Shown here: positions 54,766-64,000 of the stretch, in pieces
How positions within the stretch are numbered: position 1 is the first letter of the stretch
Layout: each line of letters starts with the position of its first letter
NCBI GenBank assembly: GCA_028023455.1
Contig: JAQFVV010000013.1
Span: forward strand, 3,412,001 to 3,476,000
Length of the DNA stretch: 64,000 nt
DNA from: Epiperipatus broadwayi
Lineage: Eukaryota; Onychophora; Udeonychophora; Euonychophora; Peripatidae
Reading direction: 5' to 3'
The notes under the pieces: model-generated
What the model was told of the DNA's origin: nothing
What the model saw: only the letters and a program-made list of their open reading frames with translations
Database searches by the model: none
Position numbers and translations under genes: made by a program

Positions 54766-54978
54766 TCAGGGCTTCTTCGTTTTTCTGGGACCATAATGTC
54801 CCACCAGGCTGGGCATATAAGTGATTAGTGGGCTTCTTAAATCAGGTGGTATGAGAATTTTCCACAATCTATTCTCAGTTTGTTGCAGCAAAAGTCCATT
54901 TTGCAATCTGTATCTCCTTTTCCCCCTACCAGTGCTACATCCTTGAGCAGGGTTTCCTTGCCTTTGGACTTCTTGCAT
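54766..54978 (-). pseudogene. RNase H-integrase linker and zinc-domain start (gypsy)
   Basis: A 70-codon piece with LWKILIPPDLRSPLI and LVGHYGPRKT, matching the region '...L.VP..LR..ll...HD...GH.G..KT' of gypsy integrases, where the GHxGxxKT His belongs to the zinc-binding HHCC domain. It is in the same frame as the upstream pol pieces, separated from them by a stop. Confidence 0.75.
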
Positions 54979-54990
54979 TAAATCTCTGTA

Positions 54991-55200
54991 CTAGGGCTGC
55001 TTTTCCTGCCAATACTGCAAATTCTTAAGTTTCTTTTCAATTTCCTGGTCCAACACATTAGTCATGATTATTAATGGCTGGTCTGACATCATAGGGTTGC
55101 AAGGTTTAACTTCCACAGGATGACAACTCAATACATCAGCCACAATATTTTCAGGGCCTGGGCAATAAATTATCTTGTAGTGGAATTTCTGCAGTGACAA
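54991..55200 (-). pseudogene. RNase H C-terminal part (gypsy)
   Basis: Reads LQKFHYKIIYCPGPENIVAD then VLS, the conserved 'Y.F.I.Y.PG..N.VADALSR' end of the gypsy RNase H domain including its final Asp. It is separated from the rest of RNase H by a stop or frame change near 55,200-55,240. Confidence 0.85.
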
Positions 55201-55236
55201 GCTCCATTGTGTAAGGCGATCGTTGTTTAGATAACC

Positions 55237-55569
55237 TTAATTCAGAAATTCCAAGCACCGGTGGTCCGTAATTATAATTACTTCCGATCCCAGCAATATG
55301 TGCTTGAATTTGCTGCACGCCCATACAATGGCTAAAGTCTCTTGTTCAGTGACAGTATAATTTTTCTCTGCACCTCTTAATGTACAGCTACTGAAGTACA
55401 AGACCTGATGTTGGCCTGCTTGATTAACCTGGAACAGTACAACACCTAGACCTTTCTTGCTGCTGTCAGTCTGCAAATAGAATGGGCGAGTGAAATCAGG
55501 ATAACATAACATCACAGTCTGGAGGAAATTGTCCTTGGATTTTCTTGAAATCTTGCTCGTGTTGTTCAT
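55237..55569 (-). pseudogene. RNase H domain (gypsy)
   Basis: A 110-codon open piece with DFTRPFYLQTDSSKKGLGVV (first catalytic Asp in the 'TDAS..G.G.VL' motif), LYFSSCTLRGAEKNYTVTEQ ('S..L...E.NY...E.E..A', second catalytic Glu) and VIIITDHRCLEFL (third catalytic Asp). It degrades the RNA strand after minus-strand DNA synthesis. All three visible acidic residues are intact, so the damage is by stops rather than active-site loss. Confidence 0.9.
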
Positions 55570-55665
55570 TCCATTCCCACCGACGGTGTTGCTTCAATAG
55601 TTCCAGCAATGTGAAGGTATCTTTTGCAAAGTCTGGATAGAACTTATGGTAGTAATTGCAGAGGC

Positions 55666-55920
55666 CTAAAAGGATCTAATCTGCTTTCTATTGATAGGCC
55701 TTGGGAAGTTCTGGATTGCTTCTACCTTATCCGGATGGGTCCGAATTCCTTGTCCATTTACGATGTGTCCCAAAAATGCAATTTCTTTTAGAGCAAAGTG
55801 ACTCTTTTCTAGATTCACAGTAATATTCTTTTGGGCACCTTCAGAAAAGAACTGCTTCAGGTGCTCCAGGTGTTCCTGAGGGTTGCACGATGCAATGACC
55901 ACATCATCGATATAGTACAC
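55666..55920 (-). pseudogene. Reverse transcriptase palm end and thumb (gypsy)
   Basis: An 84-codon piece starting with MYYIDDVVIAS, the catalytic YIDD box, then HLEHLKQFF, NLEKSHFALKEIAFLGHIVN (the 'K..F......FLG..V...G' motif) and PRPINRKQIRSF ('P.P.....R.FLG'). It continues the RT of 55,984-57,195 after a short damaged stretch (about 55,920-55,990) where the VPFGL motif should be. Confidence 0.9.
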
Positions 55921-55983
55921 TAATTTTTTTTAGATCTTCGGATAGAACTTGGTCCAAGCACCTCATTAGTCCAGCGCCACTGT

Positions 55984-57195
55984 TTATGAGCCCAAAAGGT
56001 ACTCTCTTAAATAGATGTGTTTACCCATTGTGATGAAAGGCCATGTATTTTCTGTCTTGGGGTGTAATATCATCTGCCAATAGCTAGCAGTTAAGTCTAA
56101 TGTGGAAAAAATATTCTTTGTAGATAATTTGAGAAAAACTTCCTGTACAGGTGGTGGGATATCCCGTTCCGGTATCGTGATATTGTTGAGCATTCTGGCG
56201 TCTAAACACAGTCTTATAGACCCATTTTTCTTTTTCACAACCACTAATGGGTTATTATAGAGTGATAATCCTTTCTCAATTACCCCCCATGTAATCATCT
56301 GTTGGATCTGAGTGCTCACTTCATCTTGATATTGGAAAGGAATGGAGTATGTCTGGGCCGGGAAGTGGGTTTCCTCCTTCACATGAATCCGGTGGACATA
56401 ACCTTTAATTTCTCCAGGGATTGGAGAGAAGATTTGCTGACTTGCCATTAATAGTTGATGCAATTGGGACTGATTCTCGATGGTTTCTAGTGATGATTCT
56501 TTGACCTTATCTTTGATGGTGCTTTCATCGATGCTGGCCTCCATACACTGAACTTGGACTCCAGGTAAGACATTGGCTTCATTAAAGTCTATCTTCTCTT
56601 GCTGGACCATGATTGAATTCGTGGCATAGTCAAAGATACACTTATTTTGGGTCAGAAAATCAGATCCAATTATAACATCATGGACCAATCCTTTTATAAC
56701 TAGAAAAGTAATGGTTATTTTGAAGATTATTTCTAACCATACTTGATATGCTTCAGTCTTGGTTCTTTTTCCATCAGCCAGTTTCATCTGGATGGGACGG
56801 GATGGTAACCTTGGTATACATCCGCTCCGTTCTTCCATTCGTAGCAACCATCCCTTTGAAATGAAGAAAATCTGACTGCCAGTGTCAATGAGGGCAGGAA
56901 GTTCAATGAATCCCACTCCGATGTTTATTACTGGACACAGACCATAGGAACTCCACAGGTGGGGTCCTCTTCTCGGATAACCATTGATATGGGGTTCATA
57001 TCCCCTAAGAGACTTCCTTTTGTTGGAGGATGAGAGTAGTGGGGTTGTGCTAACAGGATTCTTTTGGGTCTCGTATTTCCTCCCATCATATTTTGTTCTG
57101 ATTGACGGTGGGGATTCCATGGGCAAGAATTGATCATCATCAAAAATTCTGCCATGACTTCCACATCTTTGATCCTGCTGCTGACCATAAGCCAT
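55984..57195 (-). pseudogene. Protease and reverse transcriptase N-terminal half (gypsy)
   Basis: The longest open frame in the window, 403 codons. The aspartic protease active site is LIDTGSQIF with DTGS at residues 104-107, and VIIGSDFL (about 175-181) is the second conserved protease loop. RT begins around residue 280: TWGVIEKGLSLYNNPLVVVK (302-321), GSIRLCLDARMLNN (325-338), IPERDIPPP (341-349) and LDLTASYWQ with catalytic Asp at 367. The frame ends at a stop just after LREYLLGS, inside RT. Residues 1-80 lie upstream of the protease and may belong to the gag C-terminus. It resembles gypsy elements common in arthropods. Confidence 0.9.
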
Positions 57196-57199
57196 TGGA

Positions 57200-58033
57200 T
57201 AGGTAATGGCATATTCAGTTGGATTGTACAGATGATGTAGGAATATGAAAACTTGAACGCGGTGAGTGATCTAAATTGGTTTACCAGATGGATGAAAAAT
57301 TGCACGCATCTCTTTGATTGCTTCATACTTCTCCTGGAAAATCGCAATTAGAATCCTGCTCTGCCGATCCTCATTCCAAAAATACTTCAATAATGTGTTA
57401 CAGTAATTGGCAAAGTCGCTCAGTTTTTTAGTCAACATGCGCCACCAATCTCTTGCCTAGACATATAAGTAATGGCTAGTGATCACAGTCTGTTCGTGAC
57501 AGTTCATCTTACACTGAGAAAAAAATCCCGCATGCTATCCAAGTGTGGGTGAGGATTTTCTCCTATTTCTCCTCGAAATATCTGAATGGTGATTATTTTA
57601 TCAATCTGGGTTTGAATCCTGAGGTCTGAAATTAATGTACTGCAGGCTGCTTCTCTTGTACTATTGTTGATTTGAGAAATAGGTCGATTGCTGTCAAAGG
57701 TCTGACAGCTCTGATTTGTAGTTCTGTCCTCTTTCAGTTTTCTAGGTAGTGTTCTTCAATATTAAGTTCGAGAGCCCTTTGTTTTTTTTTTACTTTGACA
57801 ATTTCATCAAGGAGCAGCCTGTTAAATATTTTATACTCTTCCTCTTTTCTTCAGGCTTCCTCTTCATGCTCTCTTGCCCCCTCTTCGCTTCTCCTATACA
57901 ATTCCCCCAGATATTTCCGATTGAAATCTCCCCGGCTCATTTGCTGGACAGGTCTCATACTTATTGAAGAAGATTCAAGAAATTCAGATGGGTCCAGTTC
58001 TTGTTCATCATGGTTGTTCTCCATATTATCCAT
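57200..58033 (-). pseudogene. Gag-like region (gypsy), broken
   Basis: The minus-strand region upstream of protease. An open 60-codon piece starts at 58,033 (MDNMENNHDEQ...), rich in Glu and Ser. It is followed by a lysine/glutamate-rich stretch predicted to be helical, then several stops, and a 139-codon frame at 56,928-57,347 that partly overlaps the pol frame. No zinc knuckle (CCHC) is readable. It is assigned to Gag from position alone, between leader and protease; sequence support is weak. Confidence 0.55.
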
Positions 58034-58061
58034 GGCCTTGGATGATTATTGTGATCGATGA

Positions 58062-59429
58062 AGATGATGACTTTTTCCTTTTATTTTATTGCTAACTATT
58101 TAATATATCCTAAAAAAAATTTCTTAATGAATAGGTATACTTTTAAAACACAATATATAGCACTGATAAAGAAAACTTTTAAACTGTTTTACGTTGAACT
58201 TACTAAAACTAATACAGTTAAAAAAAATACTATTATTATATTTTCCTTGTTTAACTCTCTGCGATTACTATTACGTTTGATTTCAAATTTTATTAATGGC
58301 TAATAGGCTATCTCCCTCTCGGTTCTGTTGGCCTAATTGCTGCTTTTACATTTATCACTAAAACCCCAACTACTGCCCTTTTACTACTGCTAAAATTTCT
58401 TGTTTAAATCTGCTGCCAACATATATATTTTACTGCCCGTATATATATAGAAGATTTCTTAAATTCTACCTGTCAAAATATTTCGCTAACATATATATTT
58501 TGAAACTCAAGCAATTTTATTTATATATGTTAACATTCGCTAGATCGGGAATATTTATTTTGTTCCTTCTTATTTAAGATTAGCATACATATATTTTTAT
58601 TTACATAATTATTGATCCAATTCACGTCTCATTATTTGGTCTAAGAAAAATTTACACACGTTGGAAAAAAACAAATTACATATAAAAGAATTTAGCCTGG
58701 TGACAAAATTTATTTTAGAAGTAACTCCATTTAATGAAATTACCCTTGGGTGCCATGTCACCAGTTAAAAGGATCCATAGACTGTTAGCTTCCCAAAATG
58801 AATTTTAATAACTATTCCATTTAACTACGGGCACTCGTTAAAATATTCACATTTTTTTTTATTGATTACAACATTTTATTTATGATTGATTTTTTTGAAT
58901 TCCATATGATAGCCTATTACATATCTGGGTCATAACCGTACAAAATTATTATTATGCTATCTTGCGCGTTGAGCCGATAAAACTTTATTTTGATAGAAAA
59001 ATATAATATTTGAACTATTCATAAATTGTCACAATATTCACTTGGGACAATATTTAAGTAATTCACGCCATGCGTATATAGCATGACTTAAATGAAACAA
59101 TAAATACAGATAAATACAGATGGCTCGTATCACACTATAGCAAGTTTGGACAAGTTCTGATTATATAGAATAAGTAATTGAATGCCCGAGTCAAACAAAA
59201 TATATGAAATATACACGCAAATAAACAATAGATAATATAGAGTTTGAAAAATATTATATATATATATATCAAAACATAAAGGATTTGAGTGATTAAATAC
59301 GAAACAAAATGCTAAAATTAAGCTACAGGGATGTCGGTGTTTATATAATTAAGATCTACAGGGATGTGGGTGTTTAAATAATCGAGGCTCCACATTTGGG
59401 CAAGCCATGGACCCGGAAAAAAAATACTA
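58062..59429 (-). other. Gypsy leader region, no clear primer-binding site
   Basis: About 1.4 kb between the 5' LTR and the gag-like start. Directly after the LTR, where a tRNA-complementary site starting TGG is expected, the minus sense instead reads TAGTATTTTTTTTCC and the first TGG comes about 25 nt in (TGGCTTGCCC). A second TGG string, TGGTGACATGGCACCC, lies near 58,757-58,772. A 30-bp near-repeat (CTACAGGGATGT) occurs twice at about 59,325-59,370. Confidence 0.5.
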
Positions 59430-62301
59430 TGTAACAGTCAGAATCGTCTATCTCGCTAACACACTGCAGAATTCAAACCCCAGACATGAAACTGAACATT
59501 CTAGGAGGGTTTGCCTTCTAGATATACTAAGTTAGAATCTAAAGTCCAAATTTCACAGCGCTATCTACGTGATAACGCATCTGATGCCACTACTAGTATA
59601 ACCTTTGACCGGTGCCTGGTAGTCAGGGAGAAACAAAAGACTCCATACTAAAAGAGATTTGGGTTGCTAATTAACGTCTATGGATTTACAAAAGAAATGC
59701 AGAATATATATATAGACCGAGACAGTGATAGGAATCAAATAAAATAAGAGATCAAATCTAGTTTTAAATAATTTCACAAAATTTATTCATATAAATTATA
59801 TATATAATGCCACTGTCTGCTTTTATGAGACAGGGACGCGTATTAAATCATTGTTGGCATCACACTCTAATATATGACAAAAGGTTTTAAAGCAAAGTGA
59901 TATATTCTATTCCTCGGGTTAATAGCATTACGATAATGTGCTTGATGAGATAGGAACATGTGCGAGATGCTTTGAGCAATTATACATGTCTAAGAAAATA
60001 TTTGAAAATTAAGTGTTCTAAAATATTTATTGATTTCAAGAGTAGCACGGACAAAAGCTTACTAAGTAACAAAATGGGAACGTGATCAAAGCATTTATTC
60101 GATAATAATAATAATAAAGTTACATTGGGAGGTCAGTATTGCTGATAATGAATTTATTAAAGTTGGAGGGTGTGACCCGTTTAAGTCACGGATGCTTTGT
60201 AAAATAAATATAAAAATAAAACAATATTGAATATCCGGAATGATTACGGAGGGCATCAGCCACTAACCCGTAGGAAAGTATTTTATGAACAGCCGAAACT
60301 TAGCGACTGTGTGACGATTGCGTTTAATTCCCAGGTGTGTCATTTTGGGGACACACTCTGCCTGGAAACCGCAAGCGAAGAGAACAGACTTGGCAGTGTA
60401 AAGAATCCTTGGAAAAGTAAAACAAAGCAGTCTCAATAACCAATTCATGTACCAGCAATACGAGACTAGTGTATATAAAACATACTAAATGAGTTTTACT
60501 TGGATTAAGAGAAATGCCCAATCAAATTCCCAGGAATTCATTTAAAAGGGTCCGCACATTCTCGACGTCAATGATGAACTTTGTAATTAAAGTAGAACAC
60601 GGTAATTAAAATAGGAAAATGCACGTTTGCGGGTTTGAAAAGTAAGTATAGATTTATATACACAATCATGCATTAGGGGACACATTTAATCATTGATCTC
60701 GCACATACTCTCATATTAGATTAAAATCAATAACATGTAGATTTTAAACTATGTGATTATATTATATATTAAAGAATAGAATTGCCCTCGAATGAGTGAT
60801 TTGCAAGACAATAAAATTGGAAAATTATTTAGAAATTTAAAATATGCCTTCATAGCGGTGTCTTATTTTCATCAAAGGGAATAATTCACTCGGTCAAAGA
60901 TGATTCTGACACATTATCATAATAAAATAACAGAAAGCTTAATCAATAGAAAATATTAACCCAAGGATAGAGAGCAAAATGTTAAGTATACTTAAACATG
61001 TTAAAGAAATACATAATGAAATTATGTGAAATATAAGAAAACAATTTAAAATAGCTATAGCATGTTAGTTATCACAAGAGCTCTTGGGTTAATTTAGGGT
61101 TACCTCTGGAGAAGCATTTTTAGGTAGAGTGATGGTTGGCAGGTTTTTACATAATTTAACAGCAAAATCTGGAAATGTTCATATTTTTGGCAGCAGCAGC
61201 AGTTATGGGGTTCCTTGTGTGATAACTTCCGATGGTCTACGGCAGCATATGGCAATTCCGGATAGAAATAGCTTTCTTGCGCTCTACTCCATCATGTCAA
61301 GATTTACAAATTACTACAATAATTTTGGTTAGAAACATTAGACCTCAGAATGATTTCTCTTAGAAACATTAGAATGGAGAACAAAAGAAACCCTCCTTTT
61401 TATAGTAGAAATTAACAATAGAACTGCCCGGGAGCATTACAAAAATATATCAGACTTATCAGCTGTAATTAAATCTATCCGAATGTCTAAAGGAATTCAA
61501 CATTAATTAATTTCTTTTGTTAATTTCCCTGTCGACATTCGAATTACAAACTAGATTTAATTAAAAATTACTTTTATTAATTAAAGAAAACCTTAAGTGG
61601 ACATCTGCTGTTTTTAGATAAACTTATATAATATTAACTAATTAAACTATTGTCCCTCATTTATTTTAACAGAAATATTTGGAATGACTTTTATTAAAAT
61701 AACCGAAAATTATTTTACTTTTAAATTGCAATATTTGAATCTATTTACTAAACGAATATTTACTAACGAATTTTATTTTAAATCAAAATATATTACCATG
61801 GTAATATATATTTGTAAATAGATTCAAACAAAATAACTTTAATAAATTAACCGAAAATTATTTTACTTTTAAATTGCAATATTTGAATCTATTTACTAAA
61901 CGAATATTTACTAACGAATTTTATTTTAAATCAAAATATATTACCATGGTAATATATATTTGTAAATAGATTCAAACAAAATAACTTTAACAATTTATAA
62001 TTTTGATATGTTTTAAAATGCATATCATAGTGTGTGCGCAATTATGACTTATATAACCTACTTTCAAATAAATCTAAATTATGTGAACAAATACATAATC
62101 TATAATATTTTATTTATTTGGGAATGAGTTATATATATAATCTGAGCATTGTACTCGAGGTTTAAAATTAGGCGGGATTTTCGGTATATAAGCGTATTGC
62201 AGACACAGTACGATAGATTGGGGTTCAAACTAAAGTATGAAGGTAGGAAATAGGTGAGAAAAGGTGAAACAAAGATCTGCAAAGCAGACCTTACTGTTTC
62301 A
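59430..62301 (-). repeat. 5' LTR of the gypsy element (2,872 bp)
   Basis: Same sequence as 50,859-53,541, but longer, mainly through a 148-bp direct duplication (AACCGAAAAT at 61,701 and 61,849) and a small repeat at about 61,340-61,375. Transcription of the element should start within it towards lower coordinates. A + strand TATATAAG behind a GGCGGG string (62,171-62,192) is also present in the other LTR. Confidence 0.9.
61701..61996. repeat. 148-bp tandem duplication inside the 5' LTR
   Basis: Two nearly identical copies, each containing a 15-bp inverted repeat (TTTGAATCTATTTAC and its complement) around a TATTACCATGGTAATA palindrome. The left LTR has one copy, so the duplication happened after insertion or during the last replication cycle. 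Confidence 0.85.
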
Positions 62302-62305
62302 ATGT

Positions 62306-64000
62306 GTGCTATATCCTATAAAACTTTTAAATAACTTTATAAAAAAAAAAAACAGTATTAATTTTGCAAGAAGACCTTTGAAGTAGAGAATGTTTCCAGT
62401 TCAATATGGATAATAAAACAATTATTAATATTCAAAGGAATGAAATTTTATATTAGTTGTGATTATTGTAAAGTAGTAAGACATTGCAGTTTCAAATAAT
62501 ATTTAAGATGTAAATCTAATAATTTTAAGAGTATTATAAATAAAAATATGTAGCACTTAGAATATATAATAATATCTATAAAGAAACTAACTTTGAATAC
62601 ACATACCATAATAAGAATGTGAAAGATAAAAGTGGACCATTTTTTGTCTGAGAAGTTAACAGTGATTACAAGTTTGTTTAAAATAACTCTAGTAAGTTTG
62701 ACATACAAACTGTTACTATGATATGAACATTCAGTCTCCATAGATATTATAAATTCTCAATGCTACATATTTAATAGCTGTGGTTTACTTATAGAGTTAT
62801 TAAAAATATTAGAGTACATTTAAATCTATTCACTATAATCTAGGCATAAAAAGAATGAACAAAAAGTTTAAAATATCAATTCCACATTGTGATAAAAATA
62901 AACTGTATAAACCTAATTATATATTCATAATTAAAAAATCAGGTTACTAGCGTGATAATGTAAACGTGTTATAGGTTGCTTCTGGCTTGATGCAAGTAAT
63001 TAAATCTCCTCACTAATGAAGCTCATTAGACAGAAAATAGGTCTGGGTTATAAACATCTAAGATTGATGAAGTACTCAAATTTATTGTATTAAATGTAAA
63101 TTTATATGACTTACTTACCTAGTAATTTTTCTTAGGAAATTCTCCATAATGATTGATAGTATTAATAGTGTTGACTTATCAAATTTTAAGATATATCTAT
63201 TTTAAAAAAAAATTTTGTTCATGTAGAATTACTAATGGGAATCGAGAAATAATATTTCCTAAAATAAAATGTATTAATCACTTTACTATGGATTAGGTCT
63301 GATGGAAAAAAATAATTATGTAAAAAAAAATATCTTACACAATCAAAAATTAAGTAAATATTCCAAGATGTTCATGGGTATGAAACTATATTATTAGAAT
63401 ACTGTTAGCTAAAGCTTTTCTGCAAGCAGGTTGTTTATATCATAATCTGAAAATATTTGATTAAGAAGTGAAAATGTACATATGAGAAATATATATATTT
63501 TGTTAAAAACAAAAGTTGTTAATTCTTTAAAAGGTGAAGATAAAATTAATCAAGCCAAATTGCAATGAGATGATTCAATCATTATAACAATCAATAAGCA
63601 GTTGATTAATTATTGAGAAATGCTATACATATATGGTCATCACCTAATAACATATTTTTCATATGTTTTCTATGTAAAATGTTTTTAAGTACTTTAATAT
63701 ACCTGGTGATGAACCATTTCTACTCTGTTTTACTCAAGAGATATTTAGTTCTAATTCTTAATGCAAATACACTTTTAAGTAGAATTATTATAATAACAAG
63801 TGAATATAAAAAGGTACTGATCTAACATTATCTAATACATAAACATGTGTGTATGTATATAAGTATGTCTGTTTGTGAATTAGTATTAGATAAAGTCTTA
63901 TGGAAATTCAAGGTAATTATTATAAATATACATAAAAAGATAAAATCATTTATTTATATATTTTTTACTAATCTTAAAATCTGAATTCTATTTTAATTAT
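62306..64000. other. AT-rich flank with one hammerhead-unit relic
   Basis: No gene. Apart from the relic at about 62,960-63,085 only AT-rich sequence is present. The frames at 62,463-62,741 and 63,613-63,825 have the Ile/Phe/Leu/Asn bias of chance frames. Confidence 0.5.
62960..63085 (+). repeat. Relic of the array-type hammerhead unit
   Basis: Plus sense carries CTCCTCA, a core changed to CTAATGA (63,012-63,018), GAAA, ATAGGTC and TGGG in the order and spacing of the array 2 hammerhead, preceded by a GGTTGCTTCTGGCTTGATGC stretch similar to the array's GGTTGCTAGAGGGTTGCAT. Roughly 120 bp survive. No inverted partner was found. Confidence 0.5.

Larger units (their letters stand above)
50859..62301 (-). 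mobile_element. Complete Ty3/gypsy LTR retrotransposon (decayed)
   Basis: An 11.4-kb LTR retrotransposon read on the minus strand: 5' LTR 59,430-62,301, leader, gag-like region, protease, reverse transcriptase, RNase H, integrase, 3' LTR 50,859-53,541. The order PR-RT-RH-INT is that of Ty3/gypsy. The LTRs start TG and end CA in the minus sense and are flanked by a matching 4-bp ATGT (50,855-50,858 and 62,302-62,305), a likely target-site duplication. Divergence between the LTRs is about 5-7% in the stretch compared by eye, so the insertion is not recent. Coding regions have several stops and frameshifts. No envelope-like frame is seen. Confidence 0.9.

Overview
The window is very AT-rich (roughly three quarters A+T) eukaryotic DNA, almost certainly from an animal. 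It is full of TA and poly-A/T tracts and retroelement relics, and I see no operons, tRNA genes or rRNA genes. The repeat content (Penelope-like elements with a GIY-YIG domain, RTE/CR1-like LINEs, a Ty3/gypsy element with very long LTRs) fits an AT-rich invertebrate such as a chelicerate, mollusc, flatworm or cnidarian; I cannot name the species. The only candidate host coding sequence is one short exon near 12.3 kb on the minus strand.

Layout. 0-2.8 kb: unrecognised AT-rich DNA, then a decayed LINE on +. 3.0-12.3 kb: intergenic DNA with a small TIR element, a 370-bp foldback element and a tandem duplication. 12.3 kb: the exon candidate. 13.6-13.9 kb: a full-length 291-bp non-autonomous element with a hammerhead-like motif and a tRNA-like segment. 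14.3-18.1 kb: a minus-strand LINE relic split by an inverted array of hammerhead-bearing units. 18.8-22.6 kb: two Penelope-like copies head to head. 22.9-24.3 kb: a much younger inverted array of 456-bp hammerhead units, a near-perfect 646-bp palindrome. 24.75-25.28 kb: a head-to-head pair of the 291-bp element. 28.8-35.2 kb: an older head-to-head Penelope-like pair, split by an RTE-like LINE. 35-48 kb: AT-rich intergenic DNA with a Tc1/pogo-style MITE, microsatellites and a diverged tandem duplication. 48.6-50.9 kb: a less AT-rich, unidentified repeat-like island. 50,859-62,301: a complete but broken Ty3/gypsy retrotransposon on the minus strand. 62.3-64 kb: AT-rich DNA with one more hammerhead-unit relic.

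The main result is a recurring architecture. Five separate insertions consist of two copies of a retroelement joined 5' to 5', with their fixed 3' ends facing outwards. Three of the five have a clear single target-site duplication of 12-14 bp around the whole pair, and one has a 9-bp candidate. One autonomous family (Penelope-like reverse transcriptase plus GIY-YIG) and two non-autonomous families (the ~450-bp tandem unit and the 291-bp element) share this layout. The two non-autonomous families carry type I hammerhead-like motifs; the Penelope-like family and the 291-bp family carry a tRNA-like A-box/B-box segment near their 3' ends. The inference is a single retrotransposition system in which Penelope-like machinery mobilises small ribozyme RNAs and often primes from both sides of a target break. 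All Penelope-like reading frames seen here are broken, so active source copies, if any, lie elsewhere.
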